Shown here: piece by piece, positions 1-7,258 of the stretch | How positions within the stretch are numbered: the stretch's first letter is position 1 | Layout: the number at the start of each line of letters is the position of its first letter | NCBI GenBank assembly: GCA_002793835.1 | Contig: PFDW01000042.1 | Location: forward strand, 1-15,548 | Length of the DNA: 15,548 bases | Reading direction: 5' to 3' | Source of the DNA: Candidatus Portnoybacteria bacterium CG10_big_fil_rev_8_21_14_0_10_36_7 | GTDB lineage: Bacteria > Patescibacteriota > Minisyncoccia > Portnoybacterales > PFDW01 | Program-made: the position numbers and the translations under genes | The notes under the pieces: model-generated | What the model saw: the letters and a program-made list of their open reading frames with translations, nothing else | Databases searched by the model: none | What the model was told of the DNA's origin: nothing

Positions 1-632
1 CTGGCAATTTTGGATTCTTTTTGTCCAATAGCCACATAGATACAATTCATATTTTGGTCTTTTTGATTGATAATGGCATCTACAGCAATGGCAGTTTTTC
101 CAGTTTGACGATCACCAATAATCAATTCTCGTTGTCCGCGTCCGATTGGAATCATCGCATCAATAGCTTTGATACCAGTTTGCACCGGTTGATTCACTGA
201 CTGACGGGTGATAACTCCAGGAGCGATTTTTTCAATTGGATAAAACTTATCAGAACTGATTTTGTCTTTGCCGTCCACCGCTTGCCCCAAAGGATTCACC
301 ACTCTTCCAACCATATTCTCTCCAACAGGTATAGACAAAATTTTTCCAGTTGATTTCACTGTGTCACATTCCTTAATGCCTTCAAAGCCTCCCAAAATCA
401 TAGCTCCGATTTGTCCCTCTTCTAGGTTAAGAACAACACCAAGGGTGCCATTGCTGAATTCAACCATTTCAGAAGACATCACATCGGACAGACCGGAAAT
501 TTTGGCCACGCCGTCTCCAATTTCAATAACCGAGCCAACTTTTTTCTTGTGTGCTTGAGTTTTAAACCCAGCAATTTGGCTTTTCAGTTGTTCAATTATA
601 TAATCTTTATTTGTTTCATTTGTTTTTCCCAT
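1..632 (-). CDS. atpA: F1Fo ATP synthase subunit alpha, N-terminal part (runs off left edge)
   Basis: Subunit alpha forms the F1 hexamer with beta and carries the non-catalytic nucleotide sites. Translating the minus strand from the ATG at 632 gives an open frame to the window edge (about 210 residues). It has the beta-barrel start ([17 protein letters not shown], around residue 32), the [10 protein letters not shown] stretch, and a P-loop GDRQTGKTA followed by VDAIINQK, all typical of AtpA. The protein should be about 500 residues, so roughly 60% lies outside the window. The start codon lies 2 nt after the atpH stop, so it is co-transcribed and probably translationally coupled. I see no strong Shine-Dalgarno sequence. 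The plus-strand open frame at 262-558 is an antisense shadow. Identity is very secure; only the C-terminus is unseen. Confidence 0.97.
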   Translation of the reverse strand, partial: MGKTNETNKDYIIEQLKSQIAGFKTQAHKKKVGSVIEIGDGVAKISGLSDVMSSEMVEFSNGTLGVVLNLEEGQIGAMILGGFEGIKECDTVKSTGKILSIPVGENMVGRVVNPLGQAVDGKDKISSDKFYPIEKIAPGVITRQSVNQPVQTGIKAIDAMIPIGRGQRELIIGDRQTGKTAIAVDAIINQKDQNMNCIYVAIGQKESKIA

Positions 633-634
633 AA

Positions 635-1036
635 TTAATTTATTAAGGTATTTTTTAAATTATTTAATTGCTTATCGATGCTTAGATCAATTATTTCATC
701 ACCTATTTTGATAATTGCTCCACCTTTTAAATTTGGGCTCACTGTTTGTTTTAGAATTATTTTTTTATCTTCGCCTTGCGTTTTTAGAAAAGCGTTTAGC
801 ATAGTTATCGTTGTCGAGGGCAGTGTTTCTCGGCTGATAATCTCTGCTTCAACGATGTTTTCATTTTTATTATAAACTGCACTGAATTTATCAGTAATTT
901 CTTTTATTTTTCCAATCTGTCCATTATTTTGAAGCATTTGGGCAACTTGAGGTATTAAAACATCGATTTCATTTTTTGTTTTGCTTCGAGTTATTTCATA
1001 TAGAAGCTTAGCGTATTGTAGGGGATTAGTTTTCAT
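635..1036 (-). CDS. atpH: F1Fo ATP synthase subunit delta (OSCP-like), short form
   Basis: Delta links the top of F1 to the peripheral b stalk. The 133-residue product has the family's C-terminal signature, with [18 protein letters not shown] at residues 103-120 and a final amphipathic helix. That corresponds to the usual pattern of a conserved Gly-Gly, a short strand, IGD and a closing helix. The family is usually about 175-180 residues. Here the helical N-terminal domain, which normally contacts the tips of the alpha subunits, is about 40 residues shorter. The start codon overlaps the atpF stop as ATGA (1033-1036), so translation is probably coupled. Its place between atpF and atpA is standard. 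The call rests on the C-terminal motif and operon position. Confidence 0.9.
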   Translation of the reverse strand: MKTNPLQYAKLLYEITRSKTKNEIDVLIPQVAQMLQNNGQIGKIKEITDKFSAVYNKNENIVEAEIISRETLPSTTITMLNAFLKTQGEDKKIILKQTVSPNLKGGAIIKIGDEIIDLSIDKQLNNLKNTLIN

Positions 1037-1521
1037 TTTATTAGTTTGGAAATTATTTTTTGATCTTTTTGTCCATCTATTCTCTCGTCCAGAATTTTTT
1101 CAGCAATCAATACAGCTATTTCCGCTACCTCTTTTTTTGCTTCAGTTATTATTTGCTCTTTCTCTACAGCAATTTGATTTTTGGCTTCTTGTATAATTTT
1201 TGAAATTTCTTGTTTAGCTTTAATTTTTTGTTCTTCGTGATTTTTGGTGACAGTATCCTCTGCATCGGAAATAATCTTTTGAGCTTCGATTTTCGCATGC
1301 GACAGTATTTCTTTTTCTTTTTCAACTACATCTGTCATTTTTATTTTAGCATTTTTTGCATCTTTTAGCCCTTGCTCAATCTTTTCAGTTCGATCGTTTA
1401 ATATTTTTAAAATTGGTTTATAAGCAAATTTATATAGAACTAATAGGACAATAGTAAAATTCACTAATTGGGCAATTAGTAGTTTAATATCGATATTAAA
1501 TGTCGCTAATAATTCGTTCAT
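1033..1521 (-). CDS. atpF: F1Fo ATP synthase subunit b
   Basis: This is the peripheral-stalk subunit, a membrane-anchored coiled coil that holds F1 still while the rotor turns. The 162-residue product has one N-terminal membrane segment (about residues 12-34, LLIAQLVNFTIVLLVLYKF). A long, highly charged Lys/Glu/Gln/Ala-rich helix follows, with no Pro after residue 36, ending in a helical region rich in alanine and isoleucine. Length is normal for b. Only one b-type gene lies between atpE and atpH, so the stalk is probably a b homodimer. The start at 1521 lies 12 nt downstream of a GC-rich hairpin (1534-1559) and has no visible Shine-Dalgarno sequence, so the hairpin may affect its translation. 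Its stop overlaps the atpH start. Confidence 0.95.
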   Translation of the reverse strand: MNELLATFNIDIKLLIAQLVNFTIVLLVLYKFAYKPILKILNDRTEKIEQGLKDAKNAKIKMTDVVEKEKEILSHAKIEAQKIISDAEDTVTKNHEEQKIKAKQEISKIIQEAKNQIAVEKEQIITEAKKEVAEIAVLIAEKILDERIDGQKDQKIISKLIK

Positions 1522-1533
1522 AATAAATTACTG

Positions 1534-1559
1534 TGCCCCGCCGAAAAATCCGCGGGGCA
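1534..1559 (-). promoter_or_regulatory. Intercistronic hairpin between atpE and atpF
   Basis: An 8-bp perfect, GC-rich stem (TGCCCCGC / GCGGGGCA) with a 10-nt loop starts 6 nt after the atpE stop and ends 12 nt before the atpF start. It stands out in very AT-rich surroundings. No U-run follows it on the minus strand, so it is unlikely to be a complete terminator. A 3'-protecting or RNA-processing hairpin, or a brake on atpF initiation, fits better, because the c subunit is needed in about 8-17 copies against two of b. The role is inferred; the structure is directly visible. Confidence 0.75.
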
Positions 1560-1565
1560 TAAAAA

Positions 1566-2680
<1,115 letters not shown>

Positions 2681-2697
<17 letters not shown>

Positions 2698-2944
2698 TTT
2701 TATTGTTTTGATTATCAATCCTTTTCATTTCACTCATAGTTTCTTTTACTAAGCCAACCATTGATATAATGAAAGAGGAGCTAACAATTATTATAAATAA
2801 CCAAGGCGCTGTATGAAATTTATTATCTAACCATCGGCCAATAAATACAGCAATGATAATTGGACCAGCAATCCAACCAGAAAGGCGGGTAAAAAGAATA
2901 AGGCCAGGTTGCCACCATGGGTTGTCATTGGGAGCATTTATCAT
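2681..2944 (-). CDS. atpZ: AtpZ/AtpI-like small membrane protein of the ATP synthase operon
   Basis: This 87-residue protein has two membrane segments (about 15-38 and 47-67) joined by GRWLDNKFHTAPW. That matches the G-x-x-LD-x-x-x-x-T-x-P hinge of the small ATP synthase gene-1 (AtpZ) family. Such proteins are encoded first in many atp operons and help assemble the c-ring or handle Mg2+/Ca2+; the role here is inferred from the family. The C-terminal tail is charged and Asn-rich, which is partly a consequence of overlapping the atpB start. It is the first gene of the operon. Its ATG lies 8 nt from a TATAAT box, so the message is likely leaderless. The symbol is by family; atpI is the alternative name. 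Confidence 0.8.
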
Positions 2945-2952
2945 TTTTTTAG

Positions 2953-2981
2953 ATTATAGCACTTTTGGCTTCAAAGCAAGA
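2953..2981 (-). promoter_or_regulatory. Promoter of the atp operon (extended -10)
   Basis: On the minus strand TGCTATAAT (plus 2953-2961) is a perfect extended -10 element. At a 15-nt spacing the -35 would be TTGCTT (2974-2979); at 17 nt, TCTTGC (2976-2981). Transcription would start about 2 nt before the atpZ ATG at 2944, giving an essentially leaderless operon message. It is back-to-back with the parA promoter. Confidence 0.7.
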
Positions 2982-2993
2982 GTTTGCTATAAT
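2965..2993 (+). promoter_or_regulatory. Promoter of parA (TTGGCT-17-TATAAT, extended -10)
   Basis: TTGGCT (2965-2970) and TATAAT (2988-2993) are separated by exactly 17 nt, and TGC precedes the -10 (extended form). The expected start is near 3000, leaving about 8 nt before the parA ATG at 3008, too little for a Shine-Dalgarno sequence. The element overlaps the -35 area of the opposing atp promoter, so the two may compete for RNA polymerase. Confidence 0.75.
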
Positions 2994-3007
2994 GCCAATA
3001 TACATCA

Positions 3008-3778
3008 ATGGGTAAAATTATTGGGCTAATTAATCAAAAAGGCGGAACGGGTAAAACCACAACAGCGACAAATTTGGGGGCTTTTTTGGCGGCGATGGGG
3101 AAATATGTTCTATTGGTGGATTTAGATCCGCAAGCGAATGCAACCTCTGGGTTAGGACACGATGCATCAAAAATTGAAAAAAGTTTATACCACAGCATTA
3201 TTAATGAAGAGCCACCTCACGCATCAATTAAAAAAACCAGTATTTTTGGATATGAGCTATTTCCTTCGTCAACTGATTTGGCTGGTGCCACAGTAGAGCT
3301 TGTTAATTTGCCGGAAAGAGAATATCGGCTTCATAATGTGCTAGAAAAACTTAGACAAAATTATGATTATATTTTGATTGACTCACCGCCATCACTTGGT
3401 CTTCTTACTATTAATGGGCTAGTGGCGGCTGATGAATTAATTGTGCCTGTACAGACAGAGTATTACGCACTTGAGGGGTTGGGTAATTTAATAAGAACCG
3501 TAAACTTAGTGCAAGAAAATCTAGGTAGAGACTTAAAGATTAAAGGAGCACTACTAACAATGTACGATAAGAGAAGCACTCTATCCAGGCAAGTTGCCAA
3601 AGAAGTTCAAAGGCATTTTCCTGGTCGGGTTTTTGACGCTGTTATCCCGAGGTGTGTCTCTTTAGCCGAAGCGCCATCTCATGGCAAAACTATTTTACAT
3701 TATGAGCCAAATTCTAAAGGCGCTAATGCTTATAGGCAGTTGGCAAAAGAAATAGTAGATCTTGATCTAGAATCATGA
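3008..3778 (+). CDS. parA: ParA/Soj chromosome-partitioning ATPase
   Basis: ParA is a DNA-bound ATPase that moves ParB-origin complexes apart. The 256-residue product begins directly with the deviant Walker A motif KGGTGKTT (residues 11-18, signature Lys11). It has the Walker A' region VLLVDLDPQANAT and the Walker B-like YILIDSPPSLGLLT. The absence of an N-terminal DNA-binding domain marks the short, chromosomal Soj type rather than the P1-type plasmid ParA. Length is normal. It is followed 64 nt later by parB in the same direction. There is no Shine-Dalgarno sequence, and its promoter implies a leader of about 8 nt. It ends in TGA. Identity is very secure. Confidence 0.96.
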   Translation: MGKIIGLINQKGGTGKTTTATNLGAFLAAMGKYVLLVDLDPQANATSGLGHDASKIEKSLYHSIINEEPPHASIKKTSIFGYELFPSSTDLAGATVELVNLPEREYRLHNVLEKLRQNYDYILIDSPPSLGLLTINGLVAADELIVPVQTEYYALEGLGNLIRTVNLVQENLGRDLKIKGALLTMYDKRSTLSRQVAKEVQRHFPGRVFDAVIPRCVSLAEAPSHGKTILHYEPNSKGANAYRQLAKEIVDLDLES

Positions 3779-3807
3779 GTTTAAAAACAGTTGTTATATT
3801 GTATCTA

Positions 3808-3834
3808 TTTACGACAAAGTAAAAATTATATAAA
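3808..3834 (+). promoter_or_regulatory. Possible internal promoter for parB
   Basis: TTTACG (3808-3813) and TATAAA (3829-3834) are 15 nt apart, and the -10 ends 8 nt before the parB ATG. That geometry matches the other short-leader promoters in this window. The matches to consensus are only moderate and the region is AT-rich, so this may be chance. The 64-nt parA-parB gap holds nothing else convincing. Confidence 0.4.
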
Positions 3835-3842
3835 ATAAGATT

Positions 3843-4763
3843 ATGCAAAATAAAAATCTTGGCAAAGGATTGCAATCATTAATTCCTCAAAAAGTAAATT
3901 CAACGGCGGGTAATAATGCTTACCCAAAAATTTCTCAGCCTCTAAGGCATGGAGGTTCGCAAAATCATAAAGAAAGTGTTTTCAATATTGAAACTAATAA
4001 TATTGTCCCTAACTCTCATCAGCCAAGGTATTATTTTGATCCAGAAAAATTAAAAGATTTAGCTAGTTCAATTAAAGAGCATGGGATTCTTCAACCATTA
4101 ATTTTAACAAAAATTTCTGGTGTGGCTGTTGGTCAGCCAGTTCAGTATCAATTAATTGCTGGTCAAAGAAGATGGGAGGCAGCGAAAATGTTGAAATTAC
4201 CACATGTGCCAGCAATTGTACGAGATAGCTCAACACAGCAACGATTAGAAATTGCATTGGTAGAAAATATTCAACGTGCTGATTTAAATCCAATGGAAGA
4301 GGCTACGGCTTATAAATCGTTGCAAGAGGAATTTGGTTTAAGTCATCAGCAAATTGCTCAAAAAGTTGGTAAAAGTCGTGAAGTGGTAAGCAATGCAATA
4401 AGACTTTTGGGGCTACCAGACGAAATCAAAGATGCCATTAGAAAAGGTAGGATTTCCGAAGGCCACGGCAGGGTGCTTGCCGGGATAAAGAACCAGCGTC
4501 AACAAAAAGAGCTATTTGAAGAAGTTTTGACTGGTAGTTTAAGTGTCAGGCAAATCGAACAAAAGGCGCGCATAATCCAGCCTCAGCAAGCTAGACCAAG
4601 AAAAGTTTCTTCACTTTCGCCATTTATTAAAAAAATCCAACAGGATGTTGGAAAATTCTTTGGAGCAAAAGTTAGCGTTGCGGGTAATAAAGATAGTGGT
4701 AAAATTAGTGTTTCATACGATAGCTCTGATGAGTTGCAGAAAATTTTAGGGAAACTTAAATAA
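3843..4763 (+). CDS. parB: ParB/Spo0J chromosome-partitioning protein
   Basis: ParB binds parS sites and spreads as a CTP-dependent clamp. The 306-residue protein opens with NLGKGLQSLIP (residues 5-15), the short N-terminal motif that contacts ParA in Soj/Spo0J pairs. The ParB/Srx CTPase region includes IAGQRRWEAAK (105-115, where Gln stands for the usual Glu of GERRW) and ENIQRADLNPMEEA (141-154). An HTH lies at about 166-189 (LSHQQIAQKVGKSREVVSNA). A short C-terminal dimerisation domain ends the protein. Length and order are typical of chromosomal ParB. Its TAA is immediately followed by the reverse-strand stop of rel, with no spacer. I found no convincing parS site in the window. Confidence 0.95.
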   Translation: MQNKNLGKGLQSLIPQKVNSTAGNNAYPKISQPLRHGGSQNHKESVFNIETNNIVPNSHQPRYYFDPEKLKDLASSIKEHGILQPLILTKISGVAVGQPVQYQLIAGQRRWEAAKMLKLPHVPAIVRDSSTQQRLEIALVENIQRADLNPMEEATAYKSLQEEFGLSHQQIAQKVGKSREVVSNAIRLLGLPDEIKDAIRKGRISEGHGRVLAGIKNQRQQKELFEEVLTGSLSVRQIEQKARIIQPQQARPRKVSSLSPFIKKIQQDVGKFFGAKVSVAGNKDSGKISVSYDSSDELQKILGKLK

Positions 4764-6503
4764 TTAATACCATTCCAAAGGGAACAACCGGTCTTTGTTT
4801 TTATTCTTTTCCATGTTTTCGCAATTCTTTTTGTGGATAGTAAGGCCTCGTGTGGCTGTTATATAGCCGATGATTTTGTCAGGATATTTTGGATGGCAAC
4901 ATTTGGTTGATTTGATAAGAATTTGAGAAATGCCTTTAATTTTATGTTCGACTTGGCTACTTGCCAAAGTTTTTTTTATTTTTGGTAATAATTCTTTTAC
5001 GGTTTTAAGTGCATTTAACGGTAGGTCTTCATCAATTTTATTTTCCAGGAGTTTGTTTTTTGATTTTAGGTATTTTTTTATATGGTTACGAGCGATGGAC
5101 GTTTTTACATATTGTAGCCACTTTTCGCTTGGGTGGGCATTTTTTTGAGTAATTATTTCAACAATATCTCCATTATTTAGCTTAGTATTCAATGGAACCA
5201 TTTTATCGTTAATTTTAGTAGCATTCATGGTATTGCCAATATTGCTATGAATGCGATAAGCAAAATCAATTGTTGATGAACCTAACGGCAAATCAAAGAC
5301 ATCGCCAAGTGGCGTAAAAACAAAAATACGATCTTTAAAAAAATCAATTTTTAAATTTTCGAAGTCTGTTGCGTCTGGGCCAATTTTTTCTTGACGTTTA
5401 CGCAACTCTTGAATCCATTGAATTTCTTTTTTTGGCGATTGAGGTAGTAATCTTTTTAAGTATGTCAGAATCCCTTTCTTTTCGTCATCATAATACCAAT
5501 GGCTTGCGATACCGTATTCGGCGTTTTTATGCATGTCCGGAGTTCTAATTTGAATTTCAACAACGTCATCACAGAAAACAGTTGTATGTAAAGACTGATA
5601 CCCATTAGGTTTTGGAGAGGCGATGTAATCTTTTATGCGTCCGTGTAGTGGTTTATAAATTTTGTGAATTATTCCAAGTGTATGATAACAACTGGCAACA
5701 TCTTTTACGATAAGTCGAAGAGCGACTAAATCATAAATTCGTGACATATCCATATCATTGTGTTGTAACTTCCTCCACAGGCTGTATAGATGTTTTACTC
5801 GCCCATCAAATTGAATTATATCGATATTTTCTTTGTCTAACTCCTTGGTGATTATTGTTTTTACACCCTCGACAATTTTTTGACGAATAGGATATTCTTC
5901 TGCAACTTTTTTGTTAAGCCATTCATATTGTAAGGCATATACGTAGGGGAATGACATGTCTTCAAGCTTAGATTGAATTTTGCCCATTCCAAGGCGATTA
6001 GCTAATGGGGCATATATTTCTAGAGTTTCTGTCGCGATTCTCTTCTGTTTTTCTTCGTTGAAAACTCTAAGTGTTTCTAACCCATGCGTACGATTAATTA
6101 ACTTTATAATAATAACTCTAATATCTTCGCCCATTGCTAAAAATAACTTGCGAAGATTTTCAGCAGATCTTTTGGCTCCTTGGTGCTCAACTTTCCCAAC
6201 ATTGCTTATCCCTTCAACGATATGCGCTACTTGAGAGTCAAATTGAGTTTCAATTTCTTGACGAGTGATATTAAACTTTTCAATTGTTTCATGTATAATA
6301 GTTGCTTGAATGCTGGCAGTATCGAGTTGTGCGCCGGCTACGGATATGGCGATGTCTAAGCAGTGATCTAGCATAAACTGTCCAGATAATCGCTTAGTAT
6401 CGCCATAAACTTTTTTCGCAAAGTTGTAAGCCTTGCGAATTTCTTGTATATCCGCTTTTGGGTTTAAGCTTTTAATTTCGCTAAGAAATATAGGGAGATT
6501 CAT
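4764..6503 (-). CDS. rel: Rel/SpoT family (p)ppGpp synthetase with degenerate hydrolase site and no ACT domain
   Basis: This family makes and often degrades the alarmone (p)ppGpp. The 579-residue protein has an HD-fold region (about 25-190), a synthetase domain (about 225-345), a TGS domain (about 390-455) and a Cys-rich zinc-finger-like region (TKCCHP at 533-538 to HKKNC at 557-561). It then stops, whereas full-length Rel has about 700 or more residues and a C-terminal ACT/RRM domain. Synthetase motifs look intact: RIYDLVALR (255-263), GRIKDYIASPKPNGYQSLH (288-306, RxKD class) and EIQIRT with the catalytic Glu316. In the hydrolase site His47 and His71 remain, but the usual HD is His71-Glu72, the ED is Glu75-Lys76, and the last metal-binding Asp (normally ADRLHN) is Asn137 (KLINRTH). 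I infer synthesis without efficient hydrolysis. The start at 6503 lies 7 nt from a TATAAT. Confidence 0.92.
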   Translation of the reverse strand: MNLPIFLSEIKSLNPKADIQEIRKAYNFAKKVYGDTKRLSGQFMLDHCLDIAISVAGAQLDTASIQATIIHETIEKFNITRQEIETQFDSQVAHIVEGISNVGKVEHQGAKRSAENLRKLFLAMGEDIRVIIIKLINRTHGLETLRVFNEEKQKRIATETLEIYAPLANRLGMGKIQSKLEDMSFPYVYALQYEWLNKKVAEEYPIRQKIVEGVKTIITKELDKENIDIIQFDGRVKHLYSLWRKLQHNDMDMSRIYDLVALRLIVKDVASCYHTLGIIHKIYKPLHGRIKDYIASPKPNGYQSLHTTVFCDDVVEIQIRTPDMHKNAEYGIASHWYYDDEKKGILTYLKRLLPQSPKKEIQWIQELRKRQEKIGPDATDFENLKIDFFKDRIFVFTPLGDVFDLPLGSSTIDFAYRIHSNIGNTMNATKINDKMVPLNTKLNNGDIVEIITQKNAHPSEKWLQYVKTSIARNHIKKYLKSKNKLLENKIDEDLPLNALKTVKELLPKIKKTLASSQVEHKIKGISQILIKSTKCCHPKYPDKIIGYITATRGLTIHKKNCENMEKNKNKDRLFPLEWY

Positions 6504-6510
6504 AGTGGTT

Positions 6511-6516
6511 ATTATA
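6511..6516 (-). promoter_or_regulatory. -10 element of the rel promoter
   Basis: A perfect TATAAT on the minus strand ends 7 nt before the rel ATG at 6503, so transcription would begin at or next to the start codon. No good -35 is visible at 16-18 nt, and the TG of an extended -10 is absent. It may be weak or activator-dependent. Confidence 0.5.
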
Positions 6517-6535
6517 TTAGTACAATTTGACTGTT

Positions 6536-6564
6536 TTGTAAACGATTGACATATTAGTCATAAT
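6536..6564 (+). promoter_or_regulatory. Possible promoter of the Nudix gene
   Basis: TTGTAA (6536-6541) and CATAAT (6559-6564) are 17 nt apart. The predicted start near 6571 leaves a leader of about 53 nt, which holds the strong Shine-Dalgarno sequence. Both boxes match consensus imperfectly. A perfect TTGACA at 6546-6551 has no -10 at proper spacing. Confidence 0.35.
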
Positions 6565-6608
6565 ACGGTAGTTTTTAGTTAGTTATTTAACATTTAAAGT
6601 TTCACTAA

Positions 6609-6618
6609 AAGGAGGTGA
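6609..6618 (+). promoter_or_regulatory. Strong Shine-Dalgarno sequence of the Nudix gene
   Basis: AAGGAGGTGA is essentially a full complement of the 16S rRNA 3' tail, with AGGAGG ending 8 nt before the ATG at 6624. It fixes the start at 6624 rather than the GTG at 6615, which lies inside the box itself. Such a strong site is unusual in this window. Confidence 0.8.
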
Positions 6619-6623
6619 GTCGT

Positions 6624-7205
6624 ATGCTTATATGTTCAAATTGTGTTCAAGGTGCAACACATTTTTGTATAGGTCTCTTAATACTAAATAGAGACACTAT
6701 GCCAAAAAACGAGCAAGAAGATGTTGATCTCAATGACGTTGAAGTACTGATGCAATTTCCTGGCAGGGACAAGGGAGATGGTACAAAATTCGACTACTCC
6801 TTAATTACTGGTCATAAGGAAGCAGGCGAAACAATCCGCGAAACCATTGAGAGAGAACCCCAAGAAGAAGCGGATGTGGAGGTAGAGATCGATTTTTATA
6901 CTCGACCAGAAGAACCGGTTTTGCTTTTTGAGCCAAAACAAAAAATTGGTTCAAAAAAGCACGATAATGTCATCGCGGGTTATATTTGCTTCGCGAAGTC
7001 TCTGAGAAGAGACACGACAAGAAGTGAAGCAAAGTCGGTGTTAGTTAGAGTAGGCGAGGTGTTGCGGCTTGAAATCGATGATTTTTCCAGAGCCATGCTG
7101 AATTATTTTGTTGATAATTTTAGCGAGATAGTCTCCGAAATGAAACCATCTGTGATTGAGAAGCTCTGGCTTCGCCCAGTAAGTAGTTTTTTTAAGAAAA
7201 AATAA
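6624..7205 (+). CDS. Nudix-like hydrolase (divergent Nudix box)
   Basis: Nudix enzymes cleave nucleoside diphosphate-linked compounds such as damaged dNTPs, caps or dinucleotides. The 193-residue protein has a first-strand segment FCIGLLILNRD (14-24) and then the box G63-x5-E69-x7-R77-E78-P-Q-E81-E82-A-D84. The catalytic RE..EE is present, but Pro79 replaces the usual hydrophobic residue and Asp84 the usual Gly. An N-terminal CSNC pair (4-7) is of unknown meaning. The mid and C-terminal parts (from about 100) are charged and not recognised. It stands alone between divergent rel and a terminator. Base composition seems slightly less AT-rich than its neighbours, and with the strong Shine-Dalgarno sequence this may hint at separate origin (weak). 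The fold is likely; the substrate is unknown. Confidence 0.7.
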   Translation: MLICSNCVQGATHFCIGLLILNRDTMPKNEQEDVDLNDVEVLMQFPGRDKGDGTKFDYSLITGHKEAGETIRETIEREPQEEADVEVEIDFYTRPEEPVLLFEPKQKIGSKKHDNVIAGYICFAKSLRRDTTRSEAKSVLVRVGEVLRLEIDDFSRAMLNYFVDNFSEIVSEMKPSVIEKLWLRPVSSFFKKK

Positions 7206-7235
7206 AACCCCGAAGTTTTTATAATTTGGGGTTTT
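7204..7235. terminator. Bidirectional intrinsic terminator between the Nudix gene and topA
   Basis: AAAACCCCGAA (7204-7214) pairs with TTTGGGGTTTT (7225-7235) through 11 positions, including one G-U, around a 10-nt loop. Reading from topA, the stem is followed by TTTTATTTTTT, a good U-tract. Reading from the Nudix gene, only TTTTAT follows. It therefore probably stops topA transcription efficiently and the Nudix transcript less well. The Nudix stop codon overlaps the stem's first bases. Confidence 0.85.
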
Positions 7236-7258
7236 ATAATGAGGAAGCAAATTTTAAA

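Noticed and set aside
262..558. Plus-strand open frame of 98 codons over atpA
   Set aside because: It lies antisense within a clearly conserved gene, with no Shine-Dalgarno sequence and no recognisable protein features.
1534..1559. The atpE-atpF hairpin as an intrinsic terminator
   Set aside because: No U-run follows the stem on the minus strand, and termination here would cut off atpF, atpH and atpA.
6546..6551. Perfect TTGACA upstream of the Nudix gene
   Set aside because: No acceptable -10 at 16-18 nt (TAGTTT at 17 nt); CATAAT is only 7 nt away.
6615..6623. GTG at 6615 as start of the Nudix gene
   Set aside because: It lies inside the Shine-Dalgarno sequence, which is at ideal distance from the ATG at 6624.
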